A stretch of DNA of 64,000 nucleotides from Halopseudomonas salina (GCF_008641105.1 NZ_VTTI01000007.1:62001-126000), one strand, 5' to 3'. Positions 25,109 to 37,600 are shown, counted from the stretch's first letter. Notes: generated by a model not told the origin, from the sequence alone. Made by a program: numbers and translations.

Positions 25109-26075
25109 GGGTGATCGGATCCGGGTGTGTCTCCCGGCGCAGCTCATCAAAAAGCGCCTGTGCCTGGGGATAGCCGCGGGTCAGCAGTGACAGCCACTGC
25201 TTGATTCGGCCCGGTGAGTGCCGATCCACCATACGCTCGCGGGTTTGCACAAAAAATTCCGCGAGCCACGGTTGCAGCGCTTCCCAGCTGAGGGGTTCGA
25301 GGGCCGCGCCGGCCTGAAAGCGGCGGATCTGCCGCGCCAGATCGGGTCTGACTATCAAGCCACGACCGATCATGACCGCCGTGCAGCCGCTGAGCTCACG
25401 GATGCGCTGGTAATCTTCCAGCGTCCAGACCTCGCCATTGGCTATCACCGGCACGGCAACCGCCTCGCGGATGCGGGCAATCCACTCCCAGTGGGCAGGC
25501 GGTTTGTAGCCCTCCATCTTGGTGCGTGCGTGCACGGCAATCTCTGCCGCGCCGGATTCGGCCAGGGCCTGGGCGCAGTCCAGGGTCAGGCTGGTGTCTT
25601 CGTAGCCCAGCCGCATCTTGGCGGTCACGGGGATGTGTGAAGGTGTCGCGGCGCGCACGGTGGCAACAATTCTGGCCAGCACCTCGGGCTCGCGCAGCAG
25701 GCTGGCTCCGCCGCCATGGCGATTGACTGTCTTGGCCGGGCAGCCGAAGTTCAGATCCACCGCGGGCGCGCCCCATTGGGCCAGTTGCGCGGCATTGACG
25801 CCTAGCCAGTGGGGGTCGGAGCCGAGCAACTGTGGATGGACCGGCACTCCAGCTGCGGTTTTCCAGCCACGGTGCATTTCCGGAATAAAACGTTCCACTG
25901 TCGCCAGATTGAGAGCAGTGTCGGTCACGCGGATAAATTCACTGACGCAGCGGTCTATGCCGCCAATGCGAGTCAGAATATCGCGCATGGGCGGGTCAAC
26001 CAGCCCTTCCATGGGGGCCAGGATCACAGTGGCTGCGCTGGGAGTGTGTTGCGGTGTCATCCAGTCAGGCGCCAT
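25077..26075 (-). CDS. dusC: tRNA-dihydrouridine synthase, DusC type
   Basis: This protein of 332 aa has the FMN TIM-barrel motifs LAPMEGLVD, QLLGSDPHWL, VDLNFGCPAKTVNRHGGGA (catalytic Cys), VTAKMRLGYED, HARTKMEGYKPPAHW and MIGRGLIVRPDL. The loop CPAKTVNRHGGGASLL and the length point to DusC, which reduces U16 in tRNA. Its start overlaps the end of the GGDEF gene by 11 bp, so this tRNA-modification gene is translationally tied to a five-gene signalling operon. The 3' end overlaps the convergent YdcH gene. Confidence 0.92.
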   Translation of the reverse strand: MAPDWMTPQHTPSAATVILAPMEGLVDPPMRDILTRIGGIDRCVSEFIRVTDTALNLATVERFIPEMHRGWKTAAGVPVHPQLLGSDPHWLGVNAAQLAQWGAPAVDLNFGCPAKTVNRHGGGASLLREPEVLARIVATVRAATPSHIPVTAKMRLGYEDTSLTLDCAQALAESGAAEIAVHARTKMEGYKPPAHWEWIARIREAVAVPVIANGEVWTLEDYQRIRELSGCTAVMIGRGLIVRPDLARQIRRFQAGAALEPLSWEALQPWLAEFFVQTRERMVDRHSPGRIKQWLSLLTRGYPQAQALFDELRRETHPDPITLRLESSALAA

Positions 26076-27705
26076 ACACCATCAGCCTGTTGCGCCCCGC
26101 CTTCTTGGCCTCATAAAGCGCCTTGTCGGCATTGACCAGCAAGGTTTCGGCATCTACATCCATACCTGGTCGGTATTCGGCCAGGCCTATCGAGATGGTG
26201 ACACTAAAGCTGGTGTCTTCGGAGGTAAACTGCAGGTCCTGAAAACGCTGGCGAAAGTCCTCGAGCACCACCTTTGCCGCCATCGCATCACAATTGGCCA
26301 TGAGCACGGCAAATTCTTCACCGCCGTAACGGCCGAGAATGTCGGTAGCCCGCAAACGCTGGCGCAACAGGGTGGCAACGGATGCGATCACCTCATCACC
26401 TGTGGCATGCCCAAAACGGTCATTGACCTCTTTGAAGTGGTCAATATCCAGCATGGCGACGCAGAATGTGTCGCCCTTGCGTTTGGCAACGGCCCATTCA
26501 CGATTGATTGAATCCTTGATGGTCGCGTGCTTGAGCAATCCGGTCAGGCTGTCCTTGGTCATCAGCTCGAGCAACTGACGGGATCGCACCACCCGGGACT
26601 TTACCGCCGTAATCAGATGAGCATCATCCACAGGCTTGGTCAGAAAGTCGTCGCCGCCCTGGTTGAGCGCCTTGAGCTGCTGGCGGGGGTCGTTTTCAGC
26701 CGACAGATAGACAATAGGCAGTCCCATCCACTGTTCATACTGACGGACTACCGCCGCGAGGTTCTGTCCACTGATGTCAGGCATCTGCAGATCCATCAGC
26801 ACGATATCCGGATATTTCTGCTCCAGCACCTCAATGATACGTTCGGGCTCATGCAATATGTCGGACTCCATCCCTGCTCCACGCAAAAGCTCCTGGTAAT
26901 AGCGTGCGAGCAACTCATCGTCGTCAACAATGAGCACCCGCTCGGCGGGCGCGTGCAGACGGGTCAATACCTGTTCCACCCGGGTGACCAGTTTAGGCAC
27001 ATCAAGCGGCTTGATAAAAAAGCCCTCTGCCCCCAGTGACGCAGCCTGCAAACGGGCGTTGAAATCGTCTCTGGCGCTGATGAATATCAGGCGCGATTGC
27101 GCCTTTTTCAGCAAGCCGCTGTATTGCAGGCGATCAACCGAGCGACCCTCTGCGCCAAGCAGCACATCCATCACAAGCACTTCGGGTTGTTCCAGAGCAT
27201 AGGCTTCTGTCAGCTGGGCATAGGATGTAAACAGGCGCGCTGTAAAGTTGAACGCTTCCAGGTGTGCGAGCAGACTGGACCCCAGAAACTCGTCATCTTC
27301 CAGCAGCCAGACTTCAGCGGCCAGCCCCTCCCCTTTTGCCAGCTCCCCGGACAGTGCTGGCCGCGCGCCCGGCAACTGGTCGGGCGCGGCAAAGTGCTGC
27401 AGGTTATAGAGTTCGGTCTGCAGCAGGCGGGATTCGTTGCGGTACCAGTCAGGGTCAGCGTCTGCGGCCAGCAGGGTCTCCAGTCGTCGGTCTAGCAGTG
27501 CGGCCTGGGTGCTCAGGGCTGATAGCCCGAATGTCCCGGCGGAACCGGCGAGCTTGTGTAGCTGCTCAGCCAGGGATTCCAGTTTCTGGGTGTCATGTTT
27601 GTCGGCTACCAGAGCATCGGCAAGCCCTCGAATGTCGCTGAGGATATCTGGCAACTTGGCGCTGTACTGCCGCTGCAAGGCCAGTAACTGCTCATTAAAG
27701 CTCAA
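26065..27705 (-). CDS. Hpt-REC-REC-GGDEF diguanylate cyclase
   Basis: This protein of 546 aa has four modules. Hpt comprises residues 1 to about 110 with phosphoacceptor His50 in EQLHKLAGSAGTFG. REC1 is about 131-250 with Asp180 in VLVMDVLLG, and REC2 about 256-370 with Asp305 in IVLMDLQMPD. GGDEF is about 385-545 with active motif GGEEF (461-465) and the RxxD inhibitory site RATD five residues before it, so the cyclase should be active and product-inhibited. No membrane segment is seen. It is the output end of the operon and can accept phosphate both through Hpt and through either receiver. Start and stop overlap the neighbouring genes. Confidence 0.92.
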   Translation of the reverse strand: MSFNEQLLALQRQYSAKLPDILSDIRGLADALVADKHDTQKLESLAEQLHKLAGSAGTFGLSALSTQAALLDRRLETLLAADADPDWYRNESRLLQTELYNLQHFAAPDQLPGARPALSGELAKGEGLAAEVWLLEDDEFLGSSLLAHLEAFNFTARLFTSYAQLTEAYALEQPEVLVMDVLLGAEGRSVDRLQYSGLLKKAQSRLIFISARDDFNARLQAASLGAEGFFIKPLDVPKLVTRVEQVLTRLHAPAERVLIVDDDELLARYYQELLRGAGMESDILHEPERIIEVLEQKYPDIVLMDLQMPDISGQNLAAVVRQYEQWMGLPIVYLSAENDPRQQLKALNQGGDDFLTKPVDDAHLITAVKSRVVRSRQLLELMTKDSLTGLLKHATIKDSINREWAVAKRKGDTFCVAMLDIDHFKEVNDRFGHATGDEVIASVATLLRQRLRATDILGRYGGEEFAVLMANCDAMAAKVVLEDFRQRFQDLQFTSEDTSFSVTISIGLAEYRPGMDVDAETLLVNADKALYEAKKAGRNRLMVYGA

Positions 27706-28100
27706 GAGTCACCTCGGGCAGCAGCGCTTTGCCACAGGCTTCTTACTTGCTGTGCCAGCGTCATTGGGTCGAAGGGTTTGGCAATGACCCCTACCGCACC
27801 CAGGCTCTTGAAGTGCTCTATTTCATGGGCCTGCACCTTTGCCGTCATAAAGGCGACTGGGACGTGTCGCAACTGTGGATGTTCTCGCAGTGCTTTCAAC
27901 GTGGATGGCCCGTCCATGCCCGGCATCATGACATCCAGCAGAATCATCTGGGGATCAAAACGCTCAGCCTGGGCCAGGGCAAGATCACCCCGCTCACATA
28001 GCTCTACGGTCAATCCGCCGACAACTTCCAGGGCAAGGCGTGCAACAGCCCGGATATCCGGCTCGTCTTCCACATATAAAACTCGAACCAGCTCAGTCAT
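27702..28100 (-). CDS. Single-domain response regulator
   Basis: This 132-aa stand-alone receiver domain has the acidic pair VEDEPD near the start, phosphoacceptor Asp56 in MILLDVMMPGMDG, Thr in AFMTAKVQ and Lys in VIAKPFDP, so all catalytic residues are present. There is no output domain. It overlaps the kinase upstream by 8 bp and the cyclase downstream by 4 bp, and probably shuttles phosphate between the kinases and the Hpt of the cyclase. Confidence 0.92.
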   Translation of the reverse strand: MTELVRVLYVEDEPDIRAVARLALEVVGGLTVELCERGDLALAQAERFDPQMILLDVMMPGMDGPSTLKALREHPQLRHVPVAFMTAKVQAHEIEHFKSLGAVGVIAKPFDPMTLAQQVRSLWQSAAARGDS

Positions 28101-30900
28101 ATGGCTGCTCCCTATCTGAATGCAATTTGACCGTCAGTTGCTCTATTCGCCTGAGTAGATCCGGAATACTCAATGCCGATTTCAATACAGCCGCCTCGAC
28201 CCGTAATCTGAGTGCCGGATCAATTCCTTCACCGGCTAATAGCATAATGCTACAGCCTGGCCAGCTTTGTCGCACCTCATCAATCAGCGCCACACCGTTG
28301 CCATCCGGTAGCTCCAGGTCGAGCAGGAGAAGGTCAAATTCCTGATTGGCAATCAAGAGTCTGGCCTGAGACATGCTAGTTGCCAACTGAAAGCTGAAAC
28401 GCTCGTCAGCTGAGTGGCGAATCACCTGATGCAGATCATAGTCGTCTTCCACGTGCAAAACACGAATCCGGCGGCTGGTAACCAGGGGGCCTTTTTCTTG
28501 TTCAGGTTGAACTGTCGTCATGGGGTCAGCCGGCAACTCGACCCAGAACGTGGACCCCTCACCCTCTCTGGACTCAAAACCCAACTCGCCACCCATGTGT
28601 TCGACCAGCTCCCTGCTGATGGCAAGTCCCAGGCCAGTTCCTCCTTTTCTACGCTGGTCCGAAGAGTCCGCCTGGGCGAAACGTTGAAATATTCTGGATT
28701 TGAAGGCCTCGGCAATACCTTCTCCATGGTCGATGACCGAAATACGAACACGACCATCCTGCATGCTGGCACTGAGCTTTACGCTGCCGCCTCGGGGTGA
28801 AAACTTTACTGCGTTGGAGAGCAGGTTGCTCAGCACTTGCTGAAAACGCTGGGGGTCAACCTGGATCAATGCCTGGGGCACTGGCGCAGACGTATCGAAC
28901 TTGACCTCCTGCTCGGGCGCATACTGACTGACGGATGCAACGGCCTGGATCAGTTGCTCCTCCAGGGCTACCTGCTGATAATCAAAATGCAGTTTACCCG
29001 CTGCAATTTTCTCGATATCCAGCAGATCGTTAATCAGATTTGTCAGCCGCTGACTGTTGTTATGAGCCAGATTTACCATTTCCTTTGCAGGCTCCGGCAA
29101 CTCGCCCAGAACACCGGACCGGAGCATGCCCAGGGCGCCGGTTATTGAGGTCAGAGGCGTGCGCAGCTCATGGCTGACAGTGGATACAAACTCGGTTTTT
29201 ACCTGCTCCAGCCGCTTGCGTTCGGAAATATCCTCTGCAATCCCCAGATAGCCTGCGATGCCGCCAACGGCATTGCGTATGACGGTTACCACCAGCAATA
29301 CCGGAACGCGCTGACCGTTGCGCGTGATGTAGGTCCATTCACGGGGTTCCCGCTTACCCAGTTCGGCCTCATGCACGAAGACTCTGAAACCCTCGATGGC
29401 AACGCCGTGAGCCGACGACAGCTCATCAGCGACTTTCTTCACTTCGTCAGGATCATGCAGCAAAGCCGGTGTTTCCCGACCGACCATCTGCTGCGCGGAA
29501 TAACCCAACAAACGCTGGGCGCCAGTATTGAACAAGGTGATCAAACCCTGACTGTCGGTGGCGACAATACTGAAATCTTCCGCGGCATCCAGCACTGAGG
29601 TCAGCAGTCCGTTAGTGTCCGCCAGCTCCTGTGTTCGTATCGCAACGCTTTCGGCCAACTTGCCGCGGGAATCCTCGAGTATCTTGACGCTGGAAGCTAT
29701 TTCACTGCCCATGTGGTTGAGCGATGACGAGAGCTGATCAAACTCCTTCGCCACGTTGCCAGGAACCTTGGCGAAACGCCCTGTGCGCACACTCAGTTCG
29801 ACATCCTCACTGGCTATGGCCAAGCGGACTACCGGCGCACTCAGAAACCGGCTGATCAGCCAGGCCAGGAAAATCGAACCCAGAAATATTCCGGCAAGCA
29901 ACAGGAACTTGTTCAAGCGCTGGGCTTCTCTGATGGCTATCAGGGACTCGGCTGACTGCTCCACCACAATATAGCGCTCAGGGCTCTGACTCAGCGCTAT
30001 TCGCAACCAGTAAACCCCCCTTTGCCAGCGGGCGACCGAATTGAAATCACCTGCTGGGAGCCAGATTTGCAGGTCGCTACGGGATGTTGAAACTTCCGTG
30101 GGAAAGCCCGGTGTGATGGAGCGGATTTGATGACCCTGAGTTACATACACCTGCTGATCATTCTGCACCGCAATATTTACCTGGGGGAACATGGCCTGCA
30201 TACGGGACAGGTGATAATCCAGCCTGTCGCTCCCCGGCGGTTCGGCCTGCAGTCTGCCGTCAAGAACCCTGGCAATATTGCTCAGGCGCTCAAATACGGC
30301 GTCCTCCAGTGCGTCGCGCTGGGCGCGCGCATCGATGATGATTGGCGTGATCCCGGCCAGGAGAATGGCGGACAGCATGGAGTGAAAAATGATCCAGGAC
30401 AGCGACAGAGAGGCAGACTGCCTGGTCCGATAGCTGATCAGCAAAACCACCAAACCTGCCAACAGGGCGTTGAAGATGCCATTCAGGGCCTGTTTGACGG
30501 CAATCAGCATCACCGCCGAGTCCGCCATTCCCCCGTAGGCGGAGTACACAAGAACTACAACGGGCAAGCCGATTACCAACCAGAACGCGAGGTCGGCAAG
30601 CACCAGATTGGTCAACCTACGCTTGTTGTACAGCCAGGCGACTACCAATCCCTCGAGAATGAAGGCGGGCATGGCCAGCGGTTGGCCCCAGAGAAACCAG
30701 GTATAGAGTGCACCGACAAGGGCGATAAAGCCCGCCGCCCAAAAACCCAGATAGACGGCGGCAAGCATCACGGCAATAGAGCCGAAGATCAGGTCGATGC
30801 CGAAGAATAACGGCAGGCTCAACCAGTTTCCTGCCAGGGAAAGCGCACACAAAGCTACAAACGCGACCCATTTGTTGTACGTCCGATCGCCTTTATCCAT
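28093..30900 (-). CDS. Membrane hybrid histidine kinase with PAS and receiver domains
   Basis: This protein has 935 aa. Residues 1 to about 190 hold a multi-helix integral membrane region (about 6-7 segments), then an extracytoplasmic domain of about 140 residues and a further membrane helix around 331-350. A HAMP-like linker, a PAS domain (about 430-560), HisKA with His577 in STVSHELRTP, and HATPase (GGTGLGLAISRELV) follow. A C-terminal REC (about 815-930) has LLLLDLELPDG as its phosphoacceptor site. It is the only hybrid among the three kinases of the operon. Its ligand is unknown; the multi-helix N-terminus may sense a membrane-soluble cue. Confidence 0.9.
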   Translation of the reverse strand: MDKGDRTYNKWVAFVALCALSLAGNWLSLPLFFGIDLIFGSIAVMLAAVYLGFWAAGFIALVGALYTWFLWGQPLAMPAFILEGLVVAWLYNKRRLTNLVLADLAFWLVIGLPVVVLVYSAYGGMADSAVMLIAVKQALNGIFNALLAGLVVLLISYRTRQSASLSLSWIIFHSMLSAILLAGITPIIIDARAQRDALEDAVFERLSNIARVLDGRLQAEPPGSDRLDYHLSRMQAMFPQVNIAVQNDQQVYVTQGHQIRSITPGFPTEVSTSRSDLQIWLPAGDFNSVARWQRGVYWLRIALSQSPERYIVVEQSAESLIAIREAQRLNKFLLLAGIFLGSIFLAWLISRFLSAPVVRLAIASEDVELSVRTGRFAKVPGNVAKEFDQLSSSLNHMGSEIASSVKILEDSRGKLAESVAIRTQELADTNGLLTSVLDAAEDFSIVATDSQGLITLFNTGAQRLLGYSAQQMVGRETPALLHDPDEVKKVADELSSAHGVAIEGFRVFVHEAELGKREPREWTYITRNGQRVPVLLVVTVIRNAVGGIAGYLGIAEDISERKRLEQVKTEFVSTVSHELRTPLTSITGALGMLRSGVLGELPEPAKEMVNLAHNNSQRLTNLINDLLDIEKIAAGKLHFDYQQVALEEQLIQAVASVSQYAPEQEVKFDTSAPVPQALIQVDPQRFQQVLSNLLSNAVKFSPRGGSVKLSASMQDGRVRISVIDHGEGIAEAFKSRIFQRFAQADSSDQRRKGGTGLGLAISRELVEHMGGELGFESREGEGSTFWVELPADPMTTVQPEQEKGPLVTSRRIRVLHVEDDYDLHQVIRHSADERFSFQLATSMSQARLLIANQEFDLLLLDLELPDGNGVALIDEVRQSWPGCSIMLLAGEGIDPALRLRVEAAVLKSALSIPDLLRRIEQLTVKLHSDREQPYD

Positions 30901-32914
30901 TAGTTTCAGAGTCCCTTAATCGTGAAAAGCGGAGCCAGAAACAGCTTCCACCTCCGGCAACAGGATCAAAACCGATCTGTCCTCCCATCTGTTCAGTCAA
31001 CTCCTTGCTGATGGCCAGGCCCAAACCCGTACCGGCCTGACGACGGTTATCACTGCCATCAGCTTGGGCAAAACGCTGAAACAGGTGCGGATGAAAGCTT
31101 TCCGGAATACCCGAGCCCTGATCACTCACGGTCACTTTCAGGTCGCTAGTTGAAACATGCATCACGATTTCAACCTTTCCGCCCGTCGGAGAAAACTTGA
31201 TGGCATTACTGAGCAGATTGGTAAGCACCTGCTGAAAACGGGAAGCATCAACGCGGATCCAGACGTCTGGGTCCAGGCGACAAACCAGCTCGATGCCCCG
31301 CTGGGCGGCCAACCCCTGCAGATCCTCGACACTGTCGCGGATCAGCTCGGCAGCGGCGCAGCGGGTCGGGTACAGGGTCATGCGCCCCGCCATGAGTTTT
31401 TCTATGTCGAGAAGGTCATTGACCAGCTGCATCAGGCGTTGATTATTGTTGAAGGCGATATCCAGCATCGGCTGCAAGGGCTGCGGAACAGCACCAAGGC
31501 TGCCAGACCGGACCAGCCCAAGGGCACCACTTATTGCGGTAAGAGGGGTACGCAACTCGTGGCTGACGGTGGAAATAAACTGATTTTTCAAGGTTTCATT
31601 GCGTAATCGTTCGGATACATCCTCGGCAATGCCCAGATAGCCTCTGATGTCACCTTCCTCACTTCTGATTGCGCTGACCACAACCTGTACTGGTAATACC
31701 TGCCCGTTTCGATGGGTGTAGTGCAACATCAGCACTTCTTCAATACCCTGTCGGGCGCGCAGGGTAAAGACTTCATCACCCTCCAGGGGCCGCCCGAGCT
31801 CTTGTTCCATAGCACGGACACGCTGGCGGATTTCCGTGGGCAACAGGAATATCGCCGGTTTGTGCTTGCCCACTACCTCAGAAGCCTGGTAGCCGAGCAT
31901 CCGCTCGGCGCCCTTGTTGAACAGCATGATAGTGCCCTGAGGATCAGTCGCTATGATCGCGAATGACCGCGCAGCAGCCAGCACGGAATCCAGCAGATCA
32001 TGACTTTGGCGTAGTTCAGCGGTGCGCGCCTTAACCTCTGAGTCAAGCTGCGCCAGCAGGTTGCGCTGCCACACCAGCCGCACCAGCAGTCCAAGCAATA
32101 TGGCTAGAAACAGGGCAATCCCGACCTCCAGAACCCTGTACCACCCCATCAGGCTCTGCGAGCTGGCAGGTGCCTGAACAGCCATTTGCCACTGGGCGCC
32201 TGGCACCATGATGGTCAACAGTTCCAGGGGTTGCTGAAAGTATTTCTCTGCCCCAAAAAACACCTCGCCGGGCTCACCGTCTACATCTATGTAGCGCAAC
32301 GCCAACACCGGTGCCAGATCACCCGCAACCTCGGACAGTTGATCAAAAAGGCTGTCCACATCAATGACGGTGCTGAGCAGGCCCCAATATGTGTCGTCAA
32401 TAAAAATGGGGGATCGATAGATAAAACCGCGCCCACCCTGAACCAGATCAATCGGGCCACTGAGACGACCTTCGCGGGTCATCATGATTTGCTGGATAGC
32501 GGGCCACTGCCCGGGAATATCCGCATAATTCAACCCAATTGCAGCCTCGTTCCCCTTCAAGGGAAAAACCCAGGCGATACGATTGTCCGGTGCTATCCCG
32601 ATATTGCGAAAATGCCGACCGCGTTCGAACACCAACGCCAGTATTTGCTGAATTTCCAGCGCATCGAGATCACCCCTGCGCGCCACAATATAGGATTCCA
32701 CTCCGGTGGCGAGAAAGGCCGCACTATTGACCTCGTTCTCCAGCAGAACTCGAAGCCTGTTGGCCTCCGCCAATGTGGCCTTGAGGTCCTCACGGGCACT
32801 GGCGTCCTTGTATGTCTGCAATCCGTACTCGATCAAAACGAGGAAACCGACAAACAGGCCGGCAATGAATAGGCCGAATAGCCAAGCTCGACCGCTCGTC
32901 GGTTTCGCCGTCAT
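30893..32914 (-). CDS. Sensor histidine kinase with CHASE-like periplasmic domain and PAS
   Basis: This protein of 673 aa has a transmembrane helix at about 10-30, an extracytoplasmic domain at about 35-255 resembling CHASE sensors (GRHFRNIGIAPDNRIAWVFPL, GGRGFIYRSPIF), and a second helix at about 264-283. A PAS domain lies at about 310-430, HisKA with His452 in STVSHELRTP, and HATPase ends in GTGLGLAISKELTEQMGG. There is no receiver. The PAS-HisKA-HATPase part is clearly similar to the kinases on both sides, so the three arose by duplication with different sensor fronts. Overlaps are 4 bp upstream and 8 bp downstream. Confidence 0.9.
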   Translation of the reverse strand: MTAKPTSGRAWLFGLFIAGLFVGFLVLIEYGLQTYKDASAREDLKATLAEANRLRVLLENEVNSAAFLATGVESYIVARRGDLDALEIQQILALVFERGRHFRNIGIAPDNRIAWVFPLKGNEAAIGLNYADIPGQWPAIQQIMMTREGRLSGPIDLVQGGRGFIYRSPIFIDDTYWGLLSTVIDVDSLFDQLSEVAGDLAPVLALRYIDVDGEPGEVFFGAEKYFQQPLELLTIMVPGAQWQMAVQAPASSQSLMGWYRVLEVGIALFLAILLGLLVRLVWQRNLLAQLDSEVKARTAELRQSHDLLDSVLAAARSFAIIATDPQGTIMLFNKGAERMLGYQASEVVGKHKPAIFLLPTEIRQRVRAMEQELGRPLEGDEVFTLRARQGIEEVLMLHYTHRNGQVLPVQVVVSAIRSEEGDIRGYLGIAEDVSERLRNETLKNQFISTVSHELRTPLTAISGALGLVRSGSLGAVPQPLQPMLDIAFNNNQRLMQLVNDLLDIEKLMAGRMTLYPTRCAAAELIRDSVEDLQGLAAQRGIELVCRLDPDVWIRVDASRFQQVLTNLLSNAIKFSPTGGKVEIVMHVSTSDLKVTVSDQGSGIPESFHPHLFQRFAQADGSDNRRQAGTGLGLAISKELTEQMGGQIGFDPVAGGGSCFWLRFSRLRDSETNG

Positions 32915-34908
32915 TCGTCCACATTCCTGTCTGACAGATTGCGCGCCGGCAGATCAACAAAAAAACGGGCTCCCTTTCCCTTTTCGGATTCAAAGCTCAC
33001 ATTACCGTGCATGCTCTCTACCAGTTCCCGGGTGATAGCCAGACCCAACCCGGTACCACCTTGCTTGCGGGTATCAGATGAGTCCGCCTGAGCAAACTTC
33101 TGGAAGACGCGGTCGTGGAACTCGGAAGCGATACCCGATCCCTGATCGGAGACAGTGATTCTGATATGCGTATCGTGCCAGTCAGTACTAACGGAAACCT
33201 CTGATCCGCGGCGAGAAAACTTGATCGCATTGGACAGGAGGTTGGACATCACCTGCTGCAGCCTGGAGGCATCAGCGTTGACCTGCGCCTGGTCAACATG
33301 ATTGATAAAATTCAATGTCACCTGATAGAGGCTGGCGTAGGGCTGATTCTCTTGTAGCGATGTCTGTATCAAGGGCGCGATTGCATGCCACTGCAGATCA
33401 AAAACCATCTTGCCGACCAACAGCTTTTCCATATCCAGCAGATCGTTGATAAGAAACAGGAGCCGTTGACTGTTGTTCTGTGCAACCTTGACCATGCCAT
33501 CGGCATCTGCAGGAAGTGTACCCAGCGCACCCGATGTTACCAACGCCAGTGCGCCGCGAATCGCCGTAAGGGGTGTGCGCAATTCATGGCTGACCGTGGA
33601 AACAAACTCGTCCTTCATGCGCTGCATTCGTTTGCGTTCTGAAATGTCCTCGACAATTGACCAGATAAGTTTGCGACCGTTGGCATCGTTTACGACCATG
33701 CCATTGAGCAGGACCGGATAGCGGCTGCCATCCTTACGGATGTATTCCTTTTCGAAGGGCCCGTAACGCCCGGTTTCCTGCATACTGCGAAGCTGCTTCT
33801 CCTCCTGTGGAGCGTACTCCTGGGGTGTGATCTCCCAGTAACTCAGTTGGCAAAATTCTTCCCTTGTATAGCCGGTGGGCGCCAACAAAGCCGCGTTAAT
33901 ATCCAGAAAGTGACCGTTCTCATAGTCATTGAGCGCGATACCGTACGGAGAGAGCTCGAACAAACCACGCAGCCGCGCTTCATTCTCGCGGAGCGCCATC
34001 TGTGCGTTGACCTGAGCGCTGACGTCTGCGTGGGTGCCGGCCATCCACAGGGGTTGGCCGTCGGCGGAGCGGCTGATCAGTCGGCCCCGATCATGAACCC
34101 AAACCCAGTCACCGCCCTTGTGGCGCATGCGGCATTGCACATCGTAAAAATCGGTCTCACCACTGAAATGCGCATGCAGCGCCTGCTCGGATGCAGGCAA
34201 ATCCTCCGGGTGCGCCAGACTCATCCAGGTGTCGATACTGATTGGCGCCAACTCATCGAGGGTATGACCTACGATGTTGGCCCAGCGCTCGTTGAATACC
34301 GTCTCACCGGTTTGTACGTTCCACTCCCAGGTCCCTATATTGGTACCCTCGATGACCGATGCCAGTCGTTCTTCCGCCACTTCCGCACGCGCCAGTTGCC
34401 GTTTCATGCGCGCCTGACGAATCTCGAGCTCTACCAGATCAGCCAGGTCGCGGAGCGTCTGCAGATCTTCCTTCGACAGGGTCCGGGGCTGTGAATGGAT
34501 CAGACACAGCGTACCGATCTTGTGCGGCCCCTCCGCATTGTCAGGATCAGTTTGCAATGGCGCGCCGGCATAAAACCGGATTTGCGGGGCATCCAGTACC
34601 AGAGGATTATCAGAAAACCGATGGTCTTTGGTGGCGTCGGCCACCACAAAGATCTCGTTCTGCAGGATGGCATGTCCGCAGAAGGAGACGTCACGGCCAG
34701 TTTCAGCAGCATCCAGGCCCTGGCGGGACTTGAACCACTGAATGTCGTCACCCACCAGCGAGATGAGAGCGATATCCACCCCGAAAATGCGCTGCGCCAG
34801 ACGGGTTATACGATCAAACCGGGGCTCAGCTGCAGAAAACAGCAATCCGCTGTCATTCAGTGCCTGCAGGCGCGAGGCTTCATTTTCCGGCTTTTCTGGT
34901 GGCTGCAT
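32911..34908 (-). CDS. Soluble sensor histidine kinase GAF-PAS-PAS
   Basis: This protein of 665 aa has no membrane helix. GAF is about 20-165 (VSFCGHAILQNEIFVVADA, the class often found in cytosolic PAS/GAF kinases). A PAS_3-type domain follows at about 190-300 (GTWEWNVQTGETVF, DWVWVHDRGRL) and a second PAS at about 310-425. HisKA has His441 in STVSHELRTP, and HATPase has GGTGLGLAITRELV. It is the first gene of the five-gene signalling operon; its leftward promoter lies within 34909-35043. It ends in a 4-bp overlap with the next kinase. Confidence 0.9.
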   Translation of the reverse strand: MQPPEKPENEASRLQALNDSGLLFSAAEPRFDRITRLAQRIFGVDIALISLVGDDIQWFKSRQGLDAAETGRDVSFCGHAILQNEIFVVADATKDHRFSDNPLVLDAPQIRFYAGAPLQTDPDNAEGPHKIGTLCLIHSQPRTLSKEDLQTLRDLADLVELEIRQARMKRQLARAEVAEERLASVIEGTNIGTWEWNVQTGETVFNERWANIVGHTLDELAPISIDTWMSLAHPEDLPASEQALHAHFSGETDFYDVQCRMRHKGGDWVWVHDRGRLISRSADGQPLWMAGTHADVSAQVNAQMALRENEARLRGLFELSPYGIALNDYENGHFLDINAALLAPTGYTREEFCQLSYWEITPQEYAPQEEKQLRSMQETGRYGPFEKEYIRKDGSRYPVLLNGMVVNDANGRKLIWSIVEDISERKRMQRMKDEFVSTVSHELRTPLTAIRGALALVTSGALGTLPADADGMVKVAQNNSQRLLFLINDLLDMEKLLVGKMVFDLQWHAIAPLIQTSLQENQPYASLYQVTLNFINHVDQAQVNADASRLQQVMSNLLSNAIKFSRRGSEVSVSTDWHDTHIRITVSDQGSGIASEFHDRVFQKFAQADSSDTRKQGGTGLGLAITRELVESMHGNVSFESEKGKGARFFVDLPARNLSDRNVDE

Positions 34909-35043
34909 TTATGCCTCATGGGCAAGATTTATTAGTGGCTTTCGAGCAGATTAAGCATAAAGAAGCCCTCTTACCAGATCACGACGGGAAACTGCGTCGC
35001 GGACAGTGATGATAACCGGACACCGGGGCATCTGCCTGCAAAC

Positions 35044-37473
<2,430 letters not shown>

Positions 37474-37496
37474 TCAGGCAGGACGTTGAAACCAAG

Positions 37497-37554
37497 ATGC
37501 ACAAACCCGCTTTTACAAACCCCAAAATGGATCCCCGCGTTCGCGAGGATGACG
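37497..37554. repeat. Single REP-like arm with shared flank
   Basis: GCACAAACCCGCTTTTACAA is followed by AAAATGGATCCCCGCGTTCG and AGGATGACG. The same flank-plus-arm combination occurs at 13294-13340 and inverted at 21642-21697, marking the flank as part of the mobile unit. The remaining bases of the ligA-zipA gap outside this and the hairpin array show nothing else. Confidence 0.82.
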
Positions 37555-37600
37555 ATAGCAGAGAGCCCGAGCGAAACTTATAGCTGCGGATCAACTGGTA

